From Vibrio rumoiensis (GTDB taxonomy: Bacteria; Pseudomonadota; Gammaproteobacteria; Enterobacterales; Vibrionaceae): DNA of 64,000 nucleotides. Made by a program: the position numbers and the translations under genes. This document shows positions 57,706 through 64,000 of the stretch, one piece after another. The stretch is taken from assembly GCF_002218045.2 (NCBI RefSeq), contig NZ_AP018687.1, forward strand, positions 1 to 64,000, read 5' to 3'. The notes under the pieces were generated by a model. The model had not been told where the DNA came from, searched no databases, and saw nothing but the letters and a program-made list of their open reading frames with translations. Positions within the stretch are counted from its first letter, which is position 1; each line of letters begins with the position of its first letter.

Positions 57706-58113
57706 ATGCGCATTGGTCAGTTGGCGCAGTTGGTAGGGGTCGAAACACAGACGATCCGCTTCTATGAACAGCAGGGCTTGTTGCCGCCGCCTGATCGGCA
57801 GGACAACGGTTACCGTGTCTATACCGAGAAGCATGGTGAGGGGCTGGCCTTCATCCGTCGCTGCAGAATCCTGGGCCTGTCACTGGCTGAGATTCACGAA
57901 CTACAGAGCTATCAGGACGACCCTCATCAGCCTTGTACCGCCGTCAACGCCTTGCTCGATGATCACATCTCTCATGTGCGGTCGCAGATAACCGCTCTGC
58001 AAGCGCTTGAGAAACAACTCGTTTCACTGAGAGCGAGTTGCAACGATGACCGGGAAGTTGAGGCGTGTGGGGTTCTTGCTGGAATTAGCGAAGGAAACAT
58101 GCACCAGCAGTAG
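57706..58113 (+). CDS. MerR-family metal-responsive regulator
   Basis: 135 aa from MRIGQLAQLVGVETQTIRFY after GGAGGAGG. Helix-turn-helix, dimerisation helix, and a C-terminal Cys-containing loop (CNDDREVEACG) as in CadR/PbrR-like regulators. Divergent from the transporter gene, whose promoter it should activate when metal binds. Confidence 0.9.
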   Translation: MRIGQLAQLVGVETQTIRFYEQQGLLPPPDRQDNGYRVYTEKHGEGLAFIRRCRILGLSLAEIHELQSYQDDPHQPCTAVNALLDDHISHVRSQITALQALEKQLVSLRASCNDDREVEACGVLAGISEGNMHQQ

Positions 58114-58207
58114 GTGAAGCATCAACCAGATAATCCGATGAGATGCCGGTCTGTCTCACTCTCATGCAAAGGTAAGATCAACCATTTAATCCGCTTACCC
58201 AATATTT

Positions 58208-58540
58208 CTACGAACAGTTAATGCAGCGAGTCACGGTAGGATCAAACATAAGCCGATTCAAATCGATATCTTCACCACAGACAAAACAGCTGCCATATTC
58301 ATCGCTATTTATGCGCAATAATGCACCTTCAATAACTTGTAACTGATGCTGCTTGCGTCTCGCAGTTTCTAATTCCATTTGCTGTCCTTGCAATGCATCT
58401 ATACGTGAAAGACGTCCGAGTCGTGATTGGTCAAGTTCGACAACTTGCACATCACTCGTTTGTGCTGCAATCTGCGCTAACAAACTTTCCAGCATTTGCT
58501 GTAACTGTAAATGCAGTTGTTGCTTTAGCTGCTCGTTCAT
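58208..58540 (-). CDS. DksA/TraR-type zinc-finger protein
   Basis: 110 aa: a coiled coil (about 1-75) followed by a C4 zinc finger CFVCGEDIDLNRL and CINC. DksA-like proteins act in the RNA polymerase secondary channel. The stop codon TAG (58208-58210) overlaps the target duplication of the ISL3 element, so the element inserted at the end of this gene without changing the product. Confidence 0.9.
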   Translation of the reverse strand: MNEQLKQQLHLQLQQMLESLLAQIAAQTSDVQVVELDQSRLGRLSRIDALQGQQMELETARRKQHQLQVIEGALLRINSDEYGSCFVCGEDIDLNRLMFDPTVTRCINCS

Positions 58541-58630
58541 TTCACCTCCAAACTTAAGCGTCAGAACCTATCTCTATTACTATGCACTAACCAGCGTCTT
58601 GGATACTGATTAGTGCAATATCAATAGCTG

Positions 58631-59485
58631 TTAGCGCAATAATAATAATGGGATATGGCTTTTACTGATCATCTTTGTGGTATTGCTTCCCACAAAAAAC
58701 TCTCTTATCCGCGAATGGCCGTAGGCCCCCATCACCATAAGATCGATGTGATGCTCAAGTTGATAGATCTCAAGAGCCGTTTGAACTTCTCCCTGACAAA
58801 CAGCGGTAACCACATTGAAATTCGCCGCCATCAGAGATTCGGTCACCAACGCCAGTTCTGCTGTCGCCTGTGATTGAGCATCAGACACCATCACCAAATG
58901 ACATTCAAGCCCTTTTAAGAGTGGACTTGTTAGCACTTGATTAAGGGCTTTTTTCGCAGTAATGCTGCCATCGTAGGCAATCATAAATCGTTTCGGTGCT
59001 TCAAACTCTGTCATCACCACTAAAATAGGCTGCTTAACTGTGCGAATGACGTTTTCTAGATGGCTGCCAATCGCCTGCGCTTGATCTTGATGTTGCTCCC
59101 CTTGACGCCCCATCACCACCAATCTGGCATGGGATTCTTGCTCTAACAGGGTTTCGACTAAATCGCCGTGACGCTGCAAGGTTTTAACCACGACTGCAGG
59201 TTGTGCCTCCACGATGCGCGTTTGCGCATCTTGCAACATATACTTACCCTGCTCGAGTGCCAGCTTGCCCCGGCGCGCTTCGAGCTCAACCATTTCATTG
59301 AGCAAGTGCTCCCGTGTACCTAGGCCAATATTTCCCGACAGATCTGACTCTATCGGATAGGCTGACTTATCCAATACATGTAATAGGATTACAGGGGCAT
59401 TCAGTTGAAAGGCGGCCCAGCCACTGGCATCACATACAGCGGATGTCACATTTGAACCGTCAATACAAGCAATCACATTTGTCAT
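58631..59485 (-). CDS. Tandem universal stress protein
   Basis: 284 aa with two Usp domains (about 1-140 and 150-284). Both have the nucleotide-binding pattern at their ends (VVMGRQGEQ...GSHLENVI and VMGAYGHSRIREFFVGSNTT). Cargo of the Tn3-family transposon, 34 bp downstream of the sulP gene, so the two are likely one operon. Confidence 0.9.
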   Translation of the reverse strand: MTNVIACIDGSNVTSAVCDASGWAAFQLNAPVILLHVLDKSAYPIESDLSGNIGLGTREHLLNEMVELEARRGKLALEQGKYMLQDAQTRIVEAQPAVVVKTLQRHGDLVETLLEQESHARLVVMGRQGEQHQDQAQAIGSHLENVIRTVKQPILVVMTEFEAPKRFMIAYDGSITAKKALNQVLTSPLLKGLECHLVMVSDAQSQATAELALVTESLMAANFNVVTAVCQGEVQTALEIYQLEHHIDLMVMGAYGHSRIREFFVGSNTTKMISKSHIPLLLLR

Positions 59486-59519
59486 CGTTTTATTCCTTTG
59501 TTGTTGTGTTGCTAATGGC

Positions 59520-61010
59520 TTAGTGACCAGACATCATTTTTTCAACTTCTTCTGGCTTATCGTGTACCCCAAATTTATCGACTATGGTGGCACTGGCTTC
59601 GTTAAGGCCAATCAACTCAACCTCAGTCCCCTCGCGGCGGAATTTAATCACTACCTTGTCGAGGGCCGATACCGCGGTAATATCCCAAAAATGTGCTTGA
59701 GATAAGTCGATAGTCACTTTATCAACCACTTCCCTAAAATCGAATGAATTACTGAACTTATCTGATGAAGCAAAAAAGACTTGTCCAATAACCTGATAAT
59801 GGCGACCAGTGTCAGCAGCAGTCGTTGTACTCTTAACCACCATAAAACGTCCCACTTTATTAGCAAAAAATAGGGACGCGAGTAATACACCTACAAATAC
59901 CCCAATTGCTAAGTTATGGGTAGCGACCACGACCACAACCGTCGCCACCATCACAAGGTTGGTTGACATAGGATGATGCTTAAGATTACGGATTGAATCC
60001 CAAGAGAATGTACCGATAGCCACCATGATCATCACGGCAACCAGTGCCGCCATAGGAATAAGCTTTAACCACTCTCCTAAAAACACCACCATCACAAGTA
60101 AAAAAACGCCTGCAGCGAAGGATGATAAACGTCCGCGACCACCCGATTTAACGTTGATGATCGACTGACCAATCATAGCGCAACCAGCCATACCGCCCAT
60201 TAAACCCGCGCCGATATTGGCAATACCTTGGCCCTTACACTCGCGATTCTTATCGCTTTGGGTATCGGTTAAGTCATCAACTATGGTGGCGGTCATCATA
60301 GATTCCAGCAAGCCCACCACGGCAAGGCCGGCCGAGTAAGGGAAGATGATCATCAGAGTTTCAAGGGTCAAGGGCACTTCAGGCCAGAGGAAAATAGGTA
60401 AAGTATCAGGCAGTTGTCCCATGTCGCCGACAGTACGAATATCTAACCCCATATAAACCGCAAAAAGCGTTAATCCGACAATACACACGAGAGGCGAAGG
60501 TACGGATTTACCAATCACAGGGATGAGTGGGAATAGGTAAATGATACCGAGGCCAGCTACCGTCATCGCATATACGTGCCAAGTCACATTGGTCAGTTCG
60601 GGCAACTGGGCCATAAAGATCAGAATCGCCAGTGCATTCACAAAACCCGTCACCACAGAGCGGGAGACGAAACGCATCAAGCTACCGAGTTTTAAGTAAC
60701 CCGCAGCAATTTGCAGCACACCGGTTAATAAGGTCGCCGCGAGTAAATACTCAAGGCCATGTTCCTTTACTAAGGTCACCATTAACAGTGCCATCGCGCC
60801 TGTTGCGGCAGAGATCATGCCAGGACGGCCACCAGTAAAGGCAATAACCACAGCGATACAGAATGAAGCATATAGGCCGACCTTAGGATCGACACCTGCA
60901 ATAATAGAAAAGGCAATTGCCTCAGGGATTAACGCCAGCGCTACCACAATACCGGCTAACAGATCTCCGCGTATATTGGAGAACCACTCTTTTTTCATGG
61001 TTTGAATCAT
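59520..61010 (-). CDS. SulP-family anion transporter with STAS domain
   Basis: 496 aa from MIQTMKKEWFSNIRGDLLAG after AGTGAG. Sulphate-transporter core with about 10-12 helices (LALIPEAIAFSIIAGVDPKV, GLMGGMAGCAMIGQSIINVK) and a C-terminal STAS domain (IDLSQAHFWDITAVSALDKV). In related operons SulP proteins with Usp act as bicarbonate or sulphate importers; substrate not decidable here. No gene in 61011-61464. Confidence 0.9.
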   Translation of the reverse strand: MIQTMKKEWFSNIRGDLLAGIVVALALIPEAIAFSIIAGVDPKVGLYASFCIAVVIAFTGGRPGMISAATGAMALLMVTLVKEHGLEYLLAATLLTGVLQIAAGYLKLGSLMRFVSRSVVTGFVNALAILIFMAQLPELTNVTWHVYAMTVAGLGIIYLFPLIPVIGKSVPSPLVCIVGLTLFAVYMGLDIRTVGDMGQLPDTLPIFLWPEVPLTLETLMIIFPYSAGLAVVGLLESMMTATIVDDLTDTQSDKNRECKGQGIANIGAGLMGGMAGCAMIGQSIINVKSGGRGRLSSFAAGVFLLVMVVFLGEWLKLIPMAALVAVMIMVAIGTFSWDSIRNLKHHPMSTNLVMVATVVVVVATHNLAIGVFVGVLLASLFFANKVGRFMVVKSTTTAADTGRHYQVIGQVFFASSDKFSNSFDFREVVDKVTIDLSQAHFWDITAVSALDKVVIKFRREGTEVELIGLNEASATIVDKFGVHDKPEEVEKMMSGH

Positions 61011-61464
61011 GTTACTCACTCTGATTAAAATTAAATCAATAACAAAAGCTAACGCTAGCCATATACACAGATGTGCAAAGACAAGAGCTTTTTCGTCAAC
61101 GTGACGAATCAATATTAGATTTATGGAGGTACAACAAAAGCTACCGAAGGGTAGATACTACGAACGGATCTGAGCGATCCAAAATGAAGGGGGTTAAACT
61201 AATGCGGCTTAAAGCTCATTACAGAAATTATCCTTACAACAGGTAAAATGAGTAAAATTTTGATTTTTAGCTATATACAGAAACACAATATAGAGTTAGG
61301 TAAGGATACCGTTCAGGTCGTTGAAAGTCAAAGGACCAAAATCAGATTAACTATGATCCGGTAAGCTGTAACGACTTAAATTCAGTGTTAATGAGCGTAA
61401 CCAGATAAATTCCACATTAAAAACAAAAAAAACAGTGGCTTAATTTAGCTCAAGAGCTTAGTTA

Positions 61465-61507
61465 TAAAGCTAACTTTACATTTTCGGCGCGTTGGGCAAA
61501 TTTAGCC
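61465..61507 (-). repeat. Right terminal inverted repeat of the Tn3-family transposon
   Basis: Inverted partner of 50192-50234; the duplication ACAGA follows at 61508-61512. Confidence 0.95.
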
Positions 61508-61512
61508 ACAGA

Positions 61513-62323
61513 GCTGCTGCAGCGCCGCGTGCTGCATGCCGACGAGACGCCGGTGTCCATGCTCAAGCCGGGCAACGGCAAGGCGCACCGGGCGTACCTA
61601 TGGGCCTATGCCACGGGCGCCTTCGAGAACATCAAGGCGGTCGTCTACGACTTCTGCGAATCGCGCTCGGGCGAACACGCCCGGCGCTTCCTGGGCGACT
61701 GGAGAGGCAGCCTCACCTGTGACGACTTCAGCGGCTACAAGGCCTTGATCGCAAGTGGTGTGACCGAGGTCGGCTGCCTGGCGCACGCGCGGCGCAAGTT
61801 CTTCGATTTGCACGCGGCGAACCAAAGCCAGATCGCCGAGGTCGCGCTGCAGCAGTTCGCGCGGGTCTACGAGATCGAGCGTGAGGTCAAGGAGATTGCG
61901 ACCGATCAGCGCCAAACCATCCGGCAACAACAAACGAAGCCGCTGCTTGATGCCTTGCACCAGTGGATGGTGCTGCAACGCCAGAAGGTGCCGGAAGGCT
62001 CGGCAAGCGCCAAAGCGCTGGACTACAGCTTGCGGCGCTGGGAGGCTTTGACCCGGTTCGTCGATGACGGACAGCTGCCCGTGGACAACAACTGGATCGA
62101 GAACCAGATTCGGCCGATTGCCATTGGCCGCAACAACTGGCTCTTTGCGGGCAGCCTACGAGCTGGTCAGAGGGCAGCAGCCGTCATGACGCTCATCCAG
62201 TCAGCACGACTCAATGGGCATGATCCCTATGCGTATCTCAAGGACGTTTTGGCTCGCTTGCCGACGCAACGGGTTAGCCTGGTTCACGAGTTGCTACCGC
62301 ATCGTTGGTTCGCACCGAGCTGA
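61513..62323 (+). pseudogene. tnpC: IS66 transposase tnpC, 3' part
   Basis: Continues the frame of 49428-50191. Catalytic blocks HADETPVSML, LTCDDFSGYKAL and DNNWIENQIRPIAIGRNNWL are intact, and the C-terminus is complete. Excision of the transposon and one ACAGA copy would restore the gene without any change. Confidence 0.95.
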
Positions 62324-62345
62324 ATGTCGTTATTTGAGGCTCCGC

Positions 62346-62765
62346 TCAGCGAACGGTTGGCCAGCTTGCCCCAGTGGCGCTGCGCAGCGATTCAAGTGCA
62401 CCGCAATCGCCAACGCATACCCCTCCCGCACAGGTACTGCGGATGGCACGCAGTTGCTTGCGCAGCGCCTGCAACTCGGCGATTCGCTGCTCTACCAAGC
62501 GCATTTGATCGTCTAGCAAGGCATTGACCTCGTCGCAGGACATGGCGGGGTCGTCCTGCAACTGCAGCAGAGCCCGGATATCGTCGTGCGACATGTCCAG
62601 CGAGCGGCACCGAACGATGAAGGCCAACCTGTCGACATGCTGTTGGCCATATTGCCGATAGTTGTTGGCGGCCCGCAGGGGCGCCTGCAGAAGGCCCTCT
62701 GCTTCATAAAAGCGCACCGCGGGAACGGAGCACCCTGCCAATGACGATAGTTCACCGATTTTCAT
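62346..62765 (-). CDS. MerR-family regulator, IS66 passenger
   Basis: 139 aa: MKIGELSSLAGCSVPAVRFY helix-turn-helix, a dimerisation helix and a Cys-rich end (CAGGVCVGDCG) like CadR/PbrR. Divergent from the transporter gene at 62821. Its stop lies 22 bp after tnpC, inside the IS66 ends, so it travels with the element. Confidence 0.9.
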   Translation of the reverse strand: MKIGELSSLAGCSVPAVRFYEAEGLLQAPLRAANNYRQYGQQHVDRLAFIVRCRSLDMSHDDIRALLQLQDDPAMSCDEVNALLDDQMRLVEQRIAELQALRKQLRAIRSTCAGGVCVGDCGALESLRSATGASWPTVR

Positions 62766-62782
62766 ATTTGCCTACCTACCGC

Positions 62783-62813
62783 TTGACTCTACAGCTACTT
62801 GAGGGTTTCTAAT
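62783..62813 (+). promoter_or_regulatory. MerR-type promoter of the passenger transporter gene
   Basis: -35 TTGACT (62783-62788), 19-bp spacer CTACAGCTACTTGAGGGTT, -10 TCTAAT (62808-62813). The -10 ends only 7 bp before the ATG at 62821. Confidence 0.85.
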
Positions 62814-62820
62814 ACGGGAC

Positions 62821-63921
62821 ATGAGTACATGTCAAAGCAGTAGCTGCTCGAGCAGTTGCAATTCGCAGACGGTCGACGAGGCCCCAAGCGCCATTGCTTC
62901 CGTGGAGAGCACATTTTCAGTTCCGGGAATGGACTGCCCCTCCGAGGAGAACCTCATTCGCATGGCGCTGGGTGGTCTGACCGGGGTTGGGCCGATGACC
63001 TTCGATCTGGCCCATCGGCAGCTCCGGGTGGTGCACTCGGGCGAGCCCGCCAGGATCGCCCAGAAGCTGACGCCCCTGAACTTGGGTGCGGTTCTGCTGA
63101 CAAGCGAGAGGCGCACCGAAGGCGGGCAGTGGAAGACGCGTTTCTCCGTGCCGAAGATGGATTGCCCGTCGGAGGAGAATCTCATTCGGATGGCGCTGGC
63201 CGATGCGTCGGCTGTTGCGGCACTGGACTTCGATCTGAAGGACCGTGTACTCACCGTGCAGCATGGGGGAAGTACGCAAGAGCTGCTGGGCCGTCTCATC
63301 CCTCTCAACCTCGGCGCGCAAGTGTTGGACAGCGTGCAAAGCGACGAGTCTACGGCCCCAGACGCAGAGGGGAATGCCTCTGAGGCTCGGACCTTAAAGC
63401 TGCTGCTCGCTATCAACGGTGCGATGTTTGTCTTTGAGTTGATCGTTGGCCTGATCGCCCAGTCCACAGGTCTCATAGCGGACTCGCTTGACATGTTCGC
63501 CGATGCGGCGGTCTACGGACTGGCGCTCTATGCGGTGGGCCGCGCCGCCGCCTTGAAGATGAAGGCAGCGCACATCGCTGGTTGGTTGCAAGTCGTGCTT
63601 GCGCTTGGCGCGCTTTTGGAGGTCGTTCGGCGGGCAGTTGTGGGAAGTGAGCCGGCGTCCATGCTCATGATGAGTATCGGGCTGGTCGCATTGATCGCCA
63701 ACGTCACCTGCCTGGTGCTGATCGCCAAGAAGCGGGATCGGGGCGCCCACATGACGGCAAGCTACATTTTTTCTGCGAATGATGTGATCGCAAACGCGGG
63801 GGTGATAGTCGCTGGTGTTTTGGTCGCTTGGACGGGCTCCTCGTACCCTGACCTCGTGATTGGCGCAGTCATTGCGCTGATAGTGCTCAGCGGTGCCCGG
63901 CGCATCCTGAACCTCCGATAG
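62821..63921 (+). CDS. CDF-type cation transporter with two tandem N-domains, IS66 passenger
   Basis: 366 aa. Ser/Cys-rich start (CQSSSCSSSCNS), then two copies of an about 60-residue domain with MDCPSEENLIRMAL (residues 31-92 and 107-167), then a six-helix CDF domain (LLAINGAMFVFELIVGLIAQ, DSLDMFADAAVYGLALYAVG). The membrane part is close to that of the 56714 gene. Probably exports a divalent metal such as Cd, Zn, Pb or Co; which one is not decidable. No clear ribosome binding site. Confidence 0.9.
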   Translation: MSTCQSSSCSSSCNSQTVDEAPSAIASVESTFSVPGMDCPSEENLIRMALGGLTGVGPMTFDLAHRQLRVVHSGEPARIAQKLTPLNLGAVLLTSERRTEGGQWKTRFSVPKMDCPSEENLIRMALADASAVAALDFDLKDRVLTVQHGGSTQELLGRLIPLNLGAQVLDSVQSDESTAPDAEGNASEARTLKLLLAINGAMFVFELIVGLIAQSTGLIADSLDMFADAAVYGLALYAVGRAAALKMKAAHIAGWLQVVLALGALLEVVRRAVVGSEPASMLMMSIGLVALIANVTCLVLIAKKRDRGAHMTASYIFSANDVIANAGVIVAGVLVAWTGSSYPDLVIGAVIALIVLSGARRILNLR

Positions 63922-63979
63922 CCAATCTAGCGGCATCCCACACCGATGCCTAGCCAAGGTGGGATGGCCGGCCGCTTAC

Positions 63980-64000
63980 ACAGCGTCACGCCCAATGCTG
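63980..64000 (-). pseudogene. Start of the LysR helix-turn-helix part, cut by the IS66 element and by the window edge
   Basis: After the second ACAGCGTC, the minus strand reads ALGVT in frame and would join LFTRSQTG at 48592, restoring the normal LysR motif LGVxLFxR. The gene's 5' end is beyond the window. Confidence 0.85.

Larger units (their letters stand above)
54829..58200. mobile_element. ISPpu12-type ISL3-family element (3372 bp)
   Basis: Ends GGGTATACGGATTTAATGGT at 54829 and, inverted, GGGTAAGCGGATTAAATGGT ending at 58200. Flanked by the 8-bp duplication AATATTTC (54821-54828 and 58201-58208). Carries transposase, lspA, cation transporter and merR genes in the order and at the length I recall for ISPpu12 of Pseudomonas putida. 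Inserted directly at the stop codon end of the dksA-like gene. Confidence 0.95.
50192..61507. mobile_element. Tn3-family transposon (11,316 bp) carrying a toxin-antitoxin pair, DksA-like, UspA and SulP genes
   Basis: Ends are 43-bp inverted repeats (GGCTAAATTTGCCCAACGCG...) with one mismatch, 50192-50234 and 61465-61507, flanked by the 5-bp duplication ACAGA (50187-50191, 61508-61512). Contents: tnpA, ParE/Phd-type pair, res site, tnpR, an ISL3-family insertion, dksA-like, usp, sulP. Low G+C compared with the IS66 element around it. From memory the gene content recalls TnSod9 of Shewanella; not verified. Confidence 0.95.
48593..63979 (+). mobile_element. IS66-family element with metal-resistance passengers, interrupted by a Tn3-family transposon
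   Basis: Left end GTAAGCGTCCGGCAATCCCA at 48593; right end (minus strand) GTAAGCGGCCGGCCATCCCA at 63979. Both are flanked by the 8-bp duplication ACAGCGTC (48585-48592 and 63980-63987). Contents: tnpA, tnpB and a split tnpC, then merR and a cation transporter gene. Without the Tn3 insertion it would be 4066 bp, longer than the usual 2.5-2.7 kb because of the two passengers. Confidence 0.9.

Noticed and set aside
58120..58150. Right end of the ISL3 element near 58140
   Set aside because: A GGTTGAT-like stretch there resembles the repeat, but the proper end is at 58200, where the repeat matches better and the AATATTTC duplication follows.

Overview
The window is mostly the backbone of a large conjugative plasmid of a gammaproteobacterium, with a block of nested mobile elements at its right end (44.8-64 kb). 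Evidence for a plasmid: a replication initiator next to a field of iterons with DnaA boxes (27.6-29.5 kb), a ParM/StbA-like segregation ATPase, a ParB-like protein, a KfrA-like coiled-coil protein, and the F-type transfer genes traF-traH-traG. The closest arrangement I know is the IncA/C (IncC) family and its SXT/R391 relatives. In both there is a Ner-like repressor, a lytic transglycosylase and an FlhD/FlhC-like activator pair in a row, with an H-NS-like protein close by. The replicon type itself I cannot name. No integrase, relaxase, tRNA, rRNA or CRISPR array is present.

Layout. 0-4 kb: a leftward operon of small proteins, a ParB-like protein and a solitary DNA methyltransferase. 4.2-10.9 kb: a leftward cluster of small membrane and periplasmic proteins, three of which end in the same tail KRKIILD, plus a DUF2997 / DUF1257 (Ycf35) / Ycf46-type AAA+ module. 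11-15 kb: small genes, DUF1643, a HigBA-type toxin-antitoxin pair and HU. 15.2-25.6 kb: a long leftward run containing a secreted nuclease, several membrane proteins, a lipoprotein, a membrane-anchored DsbA-like protein, an SppA-like S49 peptidase, a membrane-tethered Cas4-like nuclease and a probable Cys-His-Asp enzyme, most without a known function. 25.8-27.4 kb: a PAPS-reductase-like (DndC-like) ATP pyrophosphatase and a membrane protein. 27.6-30.7 kb: iteron origin, repA, a possible mobI and a repeat-rich candidate oriT. 30.8-34.6 kb: parM, an H-NS-like gene and the FlhDC-like regulator operon. 35-44.8 kb: traG-traH-traF, a UvrD-like helicase and KfrA.

Two dispersed DNA signals tie the backbone together. 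One is an 18-bp palindrome (ACTTTCACATGTGAAAGT) found nine times between 48 and 41912, resembling bacterial parS. The other is a dyad operator lying between the -35 and -10 boxes of nine promoters that drive most backbone operons. Neither occurs right of 44.8 kb. A third, shorter box (GCCC-N5-GGGC plus a TACA-like tail) lies before parM, before traF and at two other places, and could be the site of the FlhDC-like activator.

The right block opens with a Tn3/Tn21-type terminal repeat (44843). It holds a truncated IS630 element abutting a catalase gene, and a LysR-type gene split by an IS66-family element. That element carries its own MerR regulator and cation transporter as passengers, and its transposase gene is split by an 11.3-kb Tn3-family transposon (tnpA, toxin-antitoxin pair, tnpR, DksA-like, UspA, SulP). 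That transposon in turn contains a 3372-bp ISL3-family element matching ISPpu12 (lspA, cation transporter, merR). All three insertions have intact target duplications visible in the sequence, so the order of events can be read directly.
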